From Bacteroidales bacterium UBA1179 (lineage in GTDB: Bacteria; Bacteroidota; Bacteroidia; Bacteroidales; Bacteroidaceae): a DNA stretch of 12,677 nt. The notes under the pieces were generated by a model. The model saw only the letters and a program-made list of their open reading frames with translations, did no database searches and was not told where the DNA came from. The stretch spans positions 1 to 12,677 of the forward strand of contig DBYT01000061.1 in assembly GCA_002309915.1 (NCBI GenBank), written 5' to 3'. Below are positions 1 through 6,810 of the stretch, one piece after another (position 1 is the stretch's first letter; every line of letters begins with the position of its first letter). Position numbers and translations under genes: made by a program.

Positions 1-105
1 AATATAAAACCTCTAATAAAAAATAATCCTATAGGATAAATTGCGGCAAAAATAGCAAATCGCAATGATTCTACCAAATATTTAACTCCGGCGCTGAAAA
101 ACAAA
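1..105. other. AT-rich upstream region without a recognisable gene
   Basis: This stretch is about 30 percent G+C, clearly lower than the coding DNA that follows. No convincing gene is visible. It contains a perfect 12-bp palindrome, ATCCTATAGGAT, at 26-37. On the minus strand one frame stays open from about position 150 to the window edge and reads as a hydrophobic peptide. It has no ATG, and AT-rich DNA tends to give such translations, so it is not called as a gene. It could still be part of a leftward gene cut by the window edge. Confidence 0.4.
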
Positions 106-137
106 TTTGTCCCGTTTATGAATAATGCATATATTTG
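106..137 (+). promoter_or_regulatory. Bacteroidales-type promoter of the isomerase-kinase-transferase operon
   Basis: TTTG at 106-109 and TATATTTG at 130-137 are separated by exactly 20 bases. This fits the Bacteroides sigma factor consensus TTTG, 19-21 bases, TAnnTTTG in all fixed positions. Transcription would start just downstream, at about 143-147, leaving a leader of roughly 30 bases before the ATG at 174. The element shows that the upstream in-frame TTG at 135 lies inside the promoter and cannot be the translation start. Confidence 0.8.
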
Positions 138-173
138 CACTACAAAAACAAGGGTTCTTTATTGGATTTAGCA

Positions 174-773
174 ATGATTGAATCAATTAAGGATATCGTC
201 GCCCGAGAGGCACAGGCCATCCTGAACATACCTATCGGTGACGAGTACGAAAAAGCGGTGAATCTGATAGTTCACCATGTGCATGAACTTAAAGGAAAAC
301 TGATTACAAGCGGAATGGGCAAGGCTGGCCAGATCGCTATGAACATAGCCACCACCTTCAGTTCCACCGGTACTCCGTCCATCTTCCTTCATCCCAGTGA
401 GGCTCAGCACGGCGATTTGGGCGTTTTGCAGAAAAACGACCTGTTCCTTCTGGTATCCAACTCCGGCAAGACAAGAGAGGTTCTTGAGCTGATGGAGTTG
501 AGCCTGACACTTGATCCCACACTTAAGTTCATTGTCCTGACCGGTAACACCACCAGCCCGTTGGCCCGTCAGGCCGATATAGTTCTGGGTACCGGCCACC
601 CCGATGAGGTATGCGCCCTTGGACTTACACCCACCACAAGTACCACCGTCATGAATGTGATAGGTGATGTTCTGGTGGTAGAGACAATGAAAAAGATCGG
701 ATTCACTGCCGAGGAATACAACAAACGTCATCACGGAGGCTATCTGGGATTGCGTTCCAAAAAACTGTTATGA
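174..773 (+). CDS. SIS-domain sugar-phosphate isomerase, KdsD/GutQ-like (probable arabinose-5-phosphate isomerase)
   Basis: 199 residues from ATG 174. The sequence closely follows the SIS half of E. coli KdsD/GutQ, which interconverts D-ribulose 5-phosphate and D-arabinose 5-phosphate, the first step towards Kdo of lipopolysaccharide. Visible landmarks are SGMGKAG (46-52, Lys50), HPSEAQHGDLG (73-83, Glu76), SNSGKT (95-100), Glu145, PTTSTT (153-158) and RHHGG (185-189). These match the KdsD active-site Lys, two Glu and His positions. The two CBS domains that follow the SIS domain in KdsD (about 330 residues in E. coli) are absent. CBS-less single-domain forms are known in Bacteroides, so this is probably normal and not a truncation. 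The frame also has an upstream TTG at 135, but that overlaps the -7 element. The stop overlaps the ATG of the next gene (ATGA), implying translational coupling. Specificity for arabinose 5-phosphate is inferred; another sugar phosphate is possible. Confidence 0.87.
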   Translation: MIESIKDIVAREAQAILNIPIGDEYEKAVNLIVHHVHELKGKLITSGMGKAGQIAMNIATTFSSTGTPSIFLHPSEAQHGDLGVLQKNDLFLLVSNSGKTREVLELMELSLTLDPTLKFIVLTGNTTSPLARQADIVLGTGHPDEVCALGLTPTTSTTVMNVIGDVLVVETMKKIGFTAEEYNKRHHGGYLGLRSKKLL

Positions 774-1696
774 GAAAAATATTCGGCATAGGAGAAACCA
801 TTTACGATATCCTGTTCCGTCAGGGCCAACCGGTAGCGGCTGTTCCTGGCGGTTCGGTTTTCAACGGATTGATTTCACTTGGCCGTACCGGTCTGGACTG
901 CACCTTCATAACCGAGGTCGGCGATGATCAGGTAGGACAGAACATACTTGCTTTCATGCAGCAGAACGGAATCAACACTGATTTCGTTTCATGCTACAAG
1001 GGTAAGAAAACCGCCATTTCACTGGCGTTTCTGGATGAAAACGGCGATGCCCACTACAGCTTCTACAAAGATTATCCCAACAACCGTCTGGACTTTGAAA
1101 TGCCGCTCATCCAAAAGGATGACATCGTGGCTTTCGGAGCATATTTTGCACTCAATCCGGTTCTCAAGGATAAGGTAAGACCGTTCCTCAACTACGCCAA
1201 GAAGCAGGGAGCCATACTCTACTATGACCTTAACTTCCGCGACAACCATGCGCATGAGGTTGAGGCCCTGCGTGACACTTTCAAGGAGAACTTTGCTATT
1301 GCAGACATAGTACGCGGAAGCCATGAGGATTTCATCAATATCTACGGACATGATGACTGCAACAGGATTTATGACGATATCTCAAAGTACTGCCCCCGAT
1401 TCATCTGCACCCGCGGAAGCAACGGTGTACTGGTGATAGACCACGGACAGGAGTACCGCGTCTGTTCCCAGCCCATAGTCCCCGTAAGCACCATCGGAGC
1501 AGGTGACAATTTCAATGCCGGAATCCTGTACGGACTCTATACCGGTAACATAAGCCGCGATAACCTGGACAGCCTGACCCGTCAGGACTGGGACCGACTG
1601 GTAGGATACGGCATCGAGTTCGCAACCCAGGTCTGCATGAGCACATCCAATTACGTAAGCACTGATTTCGCAAAGAAATACAAAATAGATCGCTGA
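770..1696 (+). CDS. PfkB-family carbohydrate kinase (fructokinase/ribokinase-like)
   Basis: 308 residues, the usual length for the ribokinase/PfkB family of cytoplasmic ATP-dependent sugar kinases. The N-terminal signature GGSVFNGLISLGRTG spans 27-41. DLNFRDN is at 153-159 and TRGSNGV at 214-220. The C-terminal signature STIGAGDNFNAG lies at 240-251, where GAGD supplies the anion hole and the catalytic base, Asp246. The substrate cannot be read from the sequence: fructose, ribose, ribulose and related sugars all remain possible. The ATG overlaps the stop of the isomerase gene by 4 bases and the membrane transferase gene begins 1 base after its stop, so the three are surely co-transcribed. One reading is that it supplies or recycles a phosphosugar for the isomerase upstream, but this is inference. 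Confidence 0.9.
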   Translation: MRKIFGIGETIYDILFRQGQPVAAVPGGSVFNGLISLGRTGLDCTFITEVGDDQVGQNILAFMQQNGINTDFVSCYKGKKTAISLAFLDENGDAHYSFYKDYPNNRLDFEMPLIQKDDIVAFGAYFALNPVLKDKVRPFLNYAKKQGAILYYDLNFRDNHAHEVEALRDTFKENFAIADIVRGSHEDFINIYGHDDCNRIYDDISKYCPRFICTRGSNGVLVIDHGQEYRVCSQPIVPVSTIGAGDNFNAGILYGLYTGNISRDNLDSLTRQDWDRLVGYGIEFATQVCMSTSNYVSTDFAKKYKIDR

Positions 1697-1697
1697 A

Positions 1698-3659
1698 ATG
1701 GCAGGAAACAACTCAGGAACGGTATTCAGAACTCCTTTCATCATAATGCTAAGGAATCTGGCCGTTGTCTACGCTGCGTTTCTGATCTGCCATCCCGTTT
1801 TCATCTGGTATAACTGGAGTGCTTTCCAGGGTGACCTGGCCGGTATGTTATGGCCGATGCTCAAGGGTGCGTTGGTATTTGACACGGCAGGAATCATGTA
1901 CATAAGCGCCCTTTACGTGGTGCTCCTGTTGTTCCCGTTCCATTTCAAGGAGAAACTCTGGTACTATCGCCTCACCAAGATCATATTGATAGTAATGGCA
2001 TCGGCCGGTATACTGATGAATCTGGTTGACACCGTCTATTATCCCTACACCGGATGCCGCAGCACGCTTCAGGTTCTGGCTGAATTCAGCGGTGAAGGCG
2101 GCGGTCAGATGACCTCAATCATATTAAAATCCCTGGCCGATAACTGGTATCTGGTGCTGTTGTTCATTGTAATGGTAGTGCTGCTGTGCCTGCTCATAAA
2201 GATTCCTGACACACTCAAGTACCGCAAGGTATACATGTACTATATAGTACGCACCTGCTGCCTGCTGCTTACAGCAGTCTGCATTCTGGCCGGAATTCGC
2301 GGTGGATTGGCCCATAACATAAGGCCTATCACCATGAGTAACGCCTACCAGTATGTCAAGACTCCCGCCCAGGCCGCAGCCATCCTTAACACCCCGTTCT
2401 GCTTTATCAGGACTTTGGGAAATGAGGATATGAAGATTCCGGCATACTATGATGAAGAGGAACTCGAATCCATATACTCACCTGTCATTATACCCGATTC
2501 CACCGCCACTTTCCGCCCCATGAACGTGGTGGTTCTGATACTTGAGAGTTTTGGATCAGAGTACATGAAAGCCATGAACCCGGGCACTGACGGGATACAT
2601 GACTGCGCACCTTTTATGGATACCCTCATAAACCGCTCGCTTACCTTTGAGACATCTCTGGCAAACGGACGCAAAAGCATTGACGCCATGCCGTCAGTAC
2701 TCTCCGGCATACCCATGCTCAAGGACCATCTGTTCCTGACACCAACCATCATGTCAAAGGAAATAACCGGACTGGCCAAGGAACTAGGCACCAAGGGTTA
2801 CTACTCGGCATTCTTCCACGGGGCCGATAACGGATCCATGGGATTCCAGTCATTCTCAAGGGTGATAGGATACAACGACTATTTCGGGATGGATGATTTC
2901 CTTAAGAAACCCGAGTACGGCGGTAATTCCGTATTTGACGGTTTCTGGGCCATCTGGGATGAGGAGTTCCTTCAGTATATGTGCGATATGATAGGTACAT
3001 TCAGCGAGCCGTTCCTGGCATCGGCCTTCACCGCATCATCACATCATCCCTACAATGTGCCAGAGAGATATCAGAGCACATATCCCGTTGAAGGAAATCT
3101 GCCTATCTATCGGGGAATACGCTACTCGGACAATGCCCTTAAGCTGTTCTTTGAGAAGGCCTCGAAACAGCCATGGTTCAACAACACCCTGTTTGTTCTG
3201 ACTGCAGACCATACAAACCTGACGGAGCACCCCGACTACCAGTCCGACTACGGAAATTTCCGCGTTCCTATTGTCTTCTACTGTCCATCGGACAGTCTGG
3301 TGGGCACACGCCGAGCAATAGCACAGCAATCAGACGTATTCCCCTCCGTACTTGGTTATCTGGGATATGACAAGCCGGTCATCAGTTTCGGCCAGAACCT
3401 GTTCAACACCCCTGACAGCCTCACCTGGGCTGCTACCTTCCAGAACGGTCTCTACTCATACTATCAGGGAGACTACCTCCTCCAGTTTGACGGCACAAAT
3501 GAGACAGGTCTGTTTACGTATAAGTCAGACCCCACCCTGAAGCAGAATCTTAAAGGAGCCGCGCCCGACACCGAACAGGAGATGACAAAAAAACTCAAGG
3601 CACTGATTCAACAGTACCTTGAGTATATGACAACCAAAGAATTGGTTGTGAATCAATAA
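1698..3659 (+). CDS. Membrane-anchored LtaS-like sulfatase-fold transferase
   Basis: 653 residues. The N-terminus has about five membrane segments (near 20-38, 57-80, 92-113, 149-168 and 180-200), followed by an extracytoplasmic alkaline-phosphatase/sulfatase-fold domain from about 274. This is the architecture of lipoteichoic acid synthase, OpgB and related phosphoglycerol or phosphoethanolamine transferases. Likely metal and catalytic positions are Glu283 in VLILESFG, Ser327 in NGRKSIDAM (where S. aureus LtaS has the Thr nucleophile), His374 in FFHGADNGS, His449 in SSHHPY, and Asp504-His505 in TADHTN. The window suggests a Gram-negative organism, so lipoteichoic acid itself is not expected. 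A head-group transfer to a glycolipid or periplasmic glycan is more plausible, and the donor and acceptor are unknown. It is the third gene of its operon. Its last 7 bases overlap the 3' end of purT on the other strand. Confidence 0.85.
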   Translation: MAGNNSGTVFRTPFIIMLRNLAVVYAAFLICHPVFIWYNWSAFQGDLAGMLWPMLKGALVFDTAGIMYISALYVVLLLFPFHFKEKLWYYRLTKIILIVMASAGILMNLVDTVYYPYTGCRSTLQVLAEFSGEGGGQMTSIILKSLADNWYLVLLFIVMVVLLCLLIKIPDTLKYRKVYMYYIVRTCCLLLTAVCILAGIRGGLAHNIRPITMSNAYQYVKTPAQAAAILNTPFCFIRTLGNEDMKIPAYYDEEELESIYSPVIIPDSTATFRPMNVVVLILESFGSEYMKAMNPGTDGIHDCAPFMDTLINRSLTFETSLANGRKSIDAMPSVLSGIPMLKDHLFLTPTIMSKEITGLAKELGTKGYYSAFFHGADNGSMGFQSFSRVIGYNDYFGMDDFLKKPEYGGNSVFDGFWAIWDEEFLQYMCDMIGTFSEPFLASAFTASSHHPYNVPERYQSTYPVEGNLPIYRGIRYSDNALKLFFEKASKQPWFNNTLFVLTADHTNLTEHPDYQSDYGNFRVPIVFYCPSDSLVGTRRAIAQQSDVFPSVLGYLGYDKPVISFGQNLFNTPDSLTWAATFQNGLYSYYQGDYLLQFDGTNETGLFTYKSDPTLKQNLKGAAPDTEQEMTKKLKALIQQYLEYMTTKELVVNQ

Positions 3660-4837
3660 ACCTTGACTTTCAGCTTAGCGTAAGCACGCTCTACTTTCTC
3701 AAGCGCTTTCTCTACGCTCTCTGCACGGGCCAGGATTACGCCCATACGGCGGTGACCCTTGATGAAGGGCTTACCGAAGAAACGTACCTGTACATCGGGC
3801 TCGGCAAGGATCTCATCAACATTCTCAAACTCAATCATGTTAGTGTCACCCTCAACTACGATAGCCTTTGATGCGCTGGGACCAAAGAAGTTGATCTTGG
3901 GAATAGGAAGACCCAGGACGGCACGTGCATGCAGTGCGAACTCTGACAGGTCCTGTGAAATCATTGTAACCATACCGGTATCGTGCGGACGGGGTGAAAC
4001 CTCGCTGAACAGCACGTTGTCACCGCAAACGAACATCTCAACACCAAAGATACCGTAACCGCCCAGAGCGTCGGTAATCTTCTTGGCAATATCCTGAGCC
4101 TGAGCCAGAGCCTTGTCGCTCATGGGCTGTGCCTGCCATGACTCGCGGTAGTCGCCGTCAACCTGATGGTGGCCGATGGGGTTGAGGAATGTTGTGCCGC
4201 CTGAGTGACGGACGGTAAGCAGGGTAATCTCATAGTCAAACTTAACAAAACCCTCTACGATAACCTCACCGCCTCCGGCGCGACCACCCTCCTGGGCAAT
4301 CTTCCAAGATGCATCGGCATCGGCAGGAGTCTTGCATACGCTCTGGCCGTGACCTGAAGAACTCATGATAGGCTTGACAACGCAGGGAGTACCGATCTCC
4401 TTGATGGCAGCGTCAAACTCCTCACGGGTTGCTGCAAAGCGATAGTTTGAGGTGGGAAGTCCCAGTGTCTCATGAGCCAGCTGGCGGATGCCCTTGCGGT
4501 TCATGGTGAGGAATGTGGCATTGGCGGTAGGAATTACATTGTAACCCTCTTTCTCAAGCTTTACCAGCTCGGGAGTGGCAATGGCCTCAACCTCCGGAAT
4601 GATCATATCCGGTTTCTCCTTTTCAATGATCTCGCGCAGACGTGCACCGTCAAGCATTGACAGAACATAGCTGCGATGAGCCACCTGCATGGCAGGGGCG
4701 TTCTCGTAACGGTCGAGTGCTACGACCTCAACTCCATAACGCTGCAATTCAATTGCAACCTCTTTTCCAAGTTCTCCTGAACCGCAAAGCAGTGCCTTTT
4801 TGGCAACCTTGGTAAGCGGTGTTCCGATTTTGACCAT
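3653..4837 (-). CDS. purT: Formate-dependent phosphoribosylglycinamide formyltransferase (GAR transformylase 2)
   Basis: 394 residues (E. coli PurT has 392), alignable along its full length. The enzyme uses ATP and formate to formylate glycinamide ribonucleotide in purine synthesis, independently of folate. Landmarks: GSGELGKEVAIE (19-30), PEVEAIATPE (81-90), the ATP-grasp lid strand VVKPIMSSSGHGQS (153-166), VIVEG (192-196), FSEVSPRPHDTGMVT (277-291) and GKPFIKGHRRMG (355-366). His163 in the glycine-rich loop sits where E. coli has Lys (SSSGKGQ). The gene lies 14 bases after the ABC exporter gene on the same strand and is probably transcribed with it. I see no purine-specific operator or riboswitch in that gap. 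The 3' end overlaps the converging transferase gene. Confidence 0.96.
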   Translation of the reverse strand: MVKIGTPLTKVAKKALLCGSGELGKEVAIELQRYGVEVVALDRYENAPAMQVAHRSYVLSMLDGARLREIIEKEKPDMIIPEVEAIATPELVKLEKEGYNVIPTANATFLTMNRKGIRQLAHETLGLPTSNYRFAATREEFDAAIKEIGTPCVVKPIMSSSGHGQSVCKTPADADASWKIAQEGGRAGGGEVIVEGFVKFDYEITLLTVRHSGGTTFLNPIGHHQVDGDYRESWQAQPMSDKALAQAQDIAKKITDALGGYGIFGVEMFVCGDNVLFSEVSPRPHDTGMVTMISQDLSEFALHARAVLGLPIPKINFFGPSASKAIVVEGDTNMIEFENVDEILAEPDVQVRFFGKPFIKGHRRMGVILARAESVEKALEKVERAYAKLKVKVY

Positions 4838-4851
4838 GTTTGTATAGTTGT

Positions 4852-6696
4852 TTACAGTTGCTGCATATCGTTCAGTCGCTTGTAGTAGCCGTTCAAGGCT
4901 ATCAACTCCTCATGTGTTCCGCGCTCCACAATCTTTCCTTCATGTAAAACGCAAATTTCATCGGCATTTTTAATGGTTGACAGGCGGTGTGCGATGGCTA
5001 TGGTGGTGCGATCCTTCATAAGGCGTTCCAACGCCTCCTGTACCAGACGCTCCGACTCGGTATCCAATGCGCTTGTAGCCTCGTCCAGAATCAGTATCGG
5101 CGGGTTCTTGAGGATGGCACGTGCAATGCTTATGCGCTGGCGCTGACCGCCTGAGAGCAGACAGCCGCGGTCACCTATGTTGGTGTCATATCCATTCTCG
5201 GTCTCCATAATGAAGTCATGGGCATTGGCAATCTTGGCTGCCGCAATGACCTGCTCGCGTGTGGCGTCCTTGACACCGAAAGTGATATTGTTGTAGAAAG
5301 TGTCGTTAAACAGTATGGCCTCCTGGTTCACATTACCCATCAGGCTGCGGAGTGACTTGAGCGAGATATCGCGGATATCCTTTCCGTCAATGGTTATTGA
5401 ACCCTTGGTTACATCGTAGAAACGCGGAAGCAGATCAACCAATGTGGATTTTCCTGAACCGGACTGTCCCACCAGGGCTATGGTCTTGCCGCGCGGTATG
5501 GTGAGGTTTACATCATGAAGAACCTCGCGGTCATCCTCATACGAGAATGATACGCCCTCATACTTTATCTCATTCTTCAAAGCATCTATCTCAACGGGAT
5601 TCTCAGGATCCTTGATATTGTTCTCGGCCAGAAGTATCTTGTCCACACGCTCCAATGATGCCAGACCCTTGGGAATTGCATAACCGGCCTTTGAGAAATC
5701 CTTGATAGGATTGATGACGCTGTACAGGATGGTCAGGTAATAGATGAATGTAGGACCGTCAATGGGTGCGTTGGCCGAGTTCAGAATCAGGGTTCCGCCG
5801 TACCACAGTACCACCACAATAAGCGCAGTACCCATGAACTCACTTACCGGATGCGCCAGGGCCTGACGCATGTTGACGCGGTTGGCTGCCTTGCGCAGCT
5901 GCTCGCTGCTGGATGCAAAACGCTTTGACATCTTATCCTCTGCCAGGAAAGCCTTTATGACCCTGAGTCCTCCAAGCGTCTCCTCCAACTCGGACATGGT
6001 CTCGCTCCAGAATGACTGTACCACAAGAGAGTTGGCCTTAAGCTTACGGCCTATCGAGCCCATAACCCAGATAATAACCGGACCTATCACCAGAGTGAAT
6101 ATAGTGAGCTGCCAACTGATAGCGACCAGGGTTCCCAGATAGACCAGTATGAGTATCGGGTTCTTGATAAGCATGTCCAGAGACTGGGTGATGGAGTTTT
6201 CTATCTCCGATACGTCACCGCTCATACGGGTTATGATATCACCCTTACGCTCCTTGCTGAAGAATCCCATGGGAAGGCTCAGCACCTTGTCGTAAATCTG
6301 TATCCTTATGTCACGTACCACGCCGTTACGCATGGGAACCATAACGGCCGATGACCCGAAATAGCAGGCTGTCTTGAGGAACGTCATTACTATGAGTACA
6401 AGACCCAGGATAAGAAGTGTCTTGGCCTCTCCGTATACGCTGATGTAATCGGTTATCTTGTAAAAGAAGTTATTCTTAAGCACATGGAATAAATCTTCCA
6501 TTCCCTGAGCCTGTGAAAATGGCACATACTCATATGTCTCAGTGCTTATCTTGAAAAGGATCCTCAGGATGGGAATCAACAGAGCGAATGAGAATACATT
6601 GAGCAATGCCGAAAGAAGATTATATGATACACTGCCTATCAGATTCCTCAGATAGGGACGTATAAAACGTTTCAGAAACGCAAAAAGCTCTTTCAT
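4852..6696 (-). CDS. ABC exporter with fused membrane and ATPase domains, MsbA-like
   Basis: 614 residues, a half-transporter of the type I exporter family. The membrane domain (about 1-345) has six likely helices, near 16-47, 92-121, 160-192, 195-215, 285-306 and 316-335. The ATPase domain has Walker A GQSGSGKST (410-418), Q-loop Gln458, signature LSGGQ (514-518), Walker B ILILDEA (534-540, catalytic Glu539), D-loop SALD (542-545) and H-loop His570. Length and order match MsbA and other homodimeric lipid or multidrug exporters. The lipid A flippase role is favoured by the envelope genes around it but cannot be proved from sequence; drug or peptide export is the alternative. The start ATG lies 25 bases after a -7 element. 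purT follows 14 bases downstream. Confidence 0.92.
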   Translation of the reverse strand: MKELFAFLKRFIRPYLRNLIGSVSYNLLSALLNVFSFALLIPILRILFKISTETYEYVPFSQAQGMEDLFHVLKNNFFYKITDYISVYGEAKTLLILGLVLIVMTFLKTACYFGSSAVMVPMRNGVVRDIRIQIYDKVLSLPMGFFSKERKGDIITRMSGDVSEIENSITQSLDMLIKNPILILVYLGTLVAISWQLTIFTLVIGPVIIWVMGSIGRKLKANSLVVQSFWSETMSELEETLGGLRVIKAFLAEDKMSKRFASSSEQLRKAANRVNMRQALAHPVSEFMGTALIVVVLWYGGTLILNSANAPIDGPTFIYYLTILYSVINPIKDFSKAGYAIPKGLASLERVDKILLAENNIKDPENPVEIDALKNEIKYEGVSFSYEDDREVLHDVNLTIPRGKTIALVGQSGSGKSTLVDLLPRFYDVTKGSITIDGKDIRDISLKSLRSLMGNVNQEAILFNDTFYNNITFGVKDATREQVIAAAKIANAHDFIMETENGYDTNIGDRGCLLSGGQRQRISIARAILKNPPILILDEATSALDTESERLVQEALERLMKDRTTIAIAHRLSTIKNADEICVLHEGKIVERGTHEELIALNGYYKRLNDMQQL

Positions 6697-6721
6697 TAAG
6701 TGAAATCGTTGATTTTATGTG

Positions 6722-6752
6722 CAAAGTTACAAATTTTATACCTCCCCTTAAA
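6722..6752 (-). promoter_or_regulatory. Promoter of the ABC exporter-purT unit
   Basis: Read on the minus strand, TAACTTTG at 6729-6722 matches TAnnTTTG. TTTA at 6752-6749 is a one-mismatch -33 element (consensus TTTG), with 19 bases between. The -7 element ends 25 bases before the exporter ATG. Confidence 0.65.
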
Positions 6753-6774
6753 CGGGAAATGTGTTATAAATAGG

Positions 6775-6782
6775 TAACTTTG
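6775..6782 (+). promoter_or_regulatory. -7 promoter element of the OMP-PAP2-acyltransferase operon
   Basis: TAACTTTG matches TAnnTTTG and ends 28 bases before the ATG at 6811. No good -33 TTTG is present at the expected 19-21 base spacing (the bases there are A-rich then CGG), so this promoter is weaker than the one at 106-137 or needs an activator. Confidence 0.55.
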
Positions 6783-6810
6783 CGCAATATGTTGATAAGT
6801 TTTCGGGACA

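Larger units (their letters stand above)
6721..6783. repeat. 10-bp perfect inverted repeat formed by two divergent -7 elements
   Basis: GCAAAGTTAC at 6721-6730 is the exact reverse complement of GTAACTTTGC at 6774-6783. Each arm contains the -7 element of one of the two divergent transcription units. The 43-base centre is AT-rich apart from a C-rich/G-rich patch at 6741-6755. The symmetry may simply reflect two strong promoters with the same core, or may allow joint control. Confidence 0.7.

Noticed and set aside
1..150. Leftward hydrophobic open frame at the left edge
   Set aside because: No ATG start, AT-rich composition that favours Phe/Ile codons, and overlap with the strong promoter at 106-137. 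It might be real only if it starts at GTG or TTG.
183..734. 183-codon open frame antisense to the isomerase gene
   Set aside because: It is a shadow of a strongly supported SIS-domain gene; its translation shows no domain pattern and it lacks a promoter.
3673..3685. Hairpin GCTTA-GCG-TAAGC as terminator between the transferase gene and purT
   Set aside because: Only a 5-bp stem, no T-run on either strand, and it lies in purT codons.
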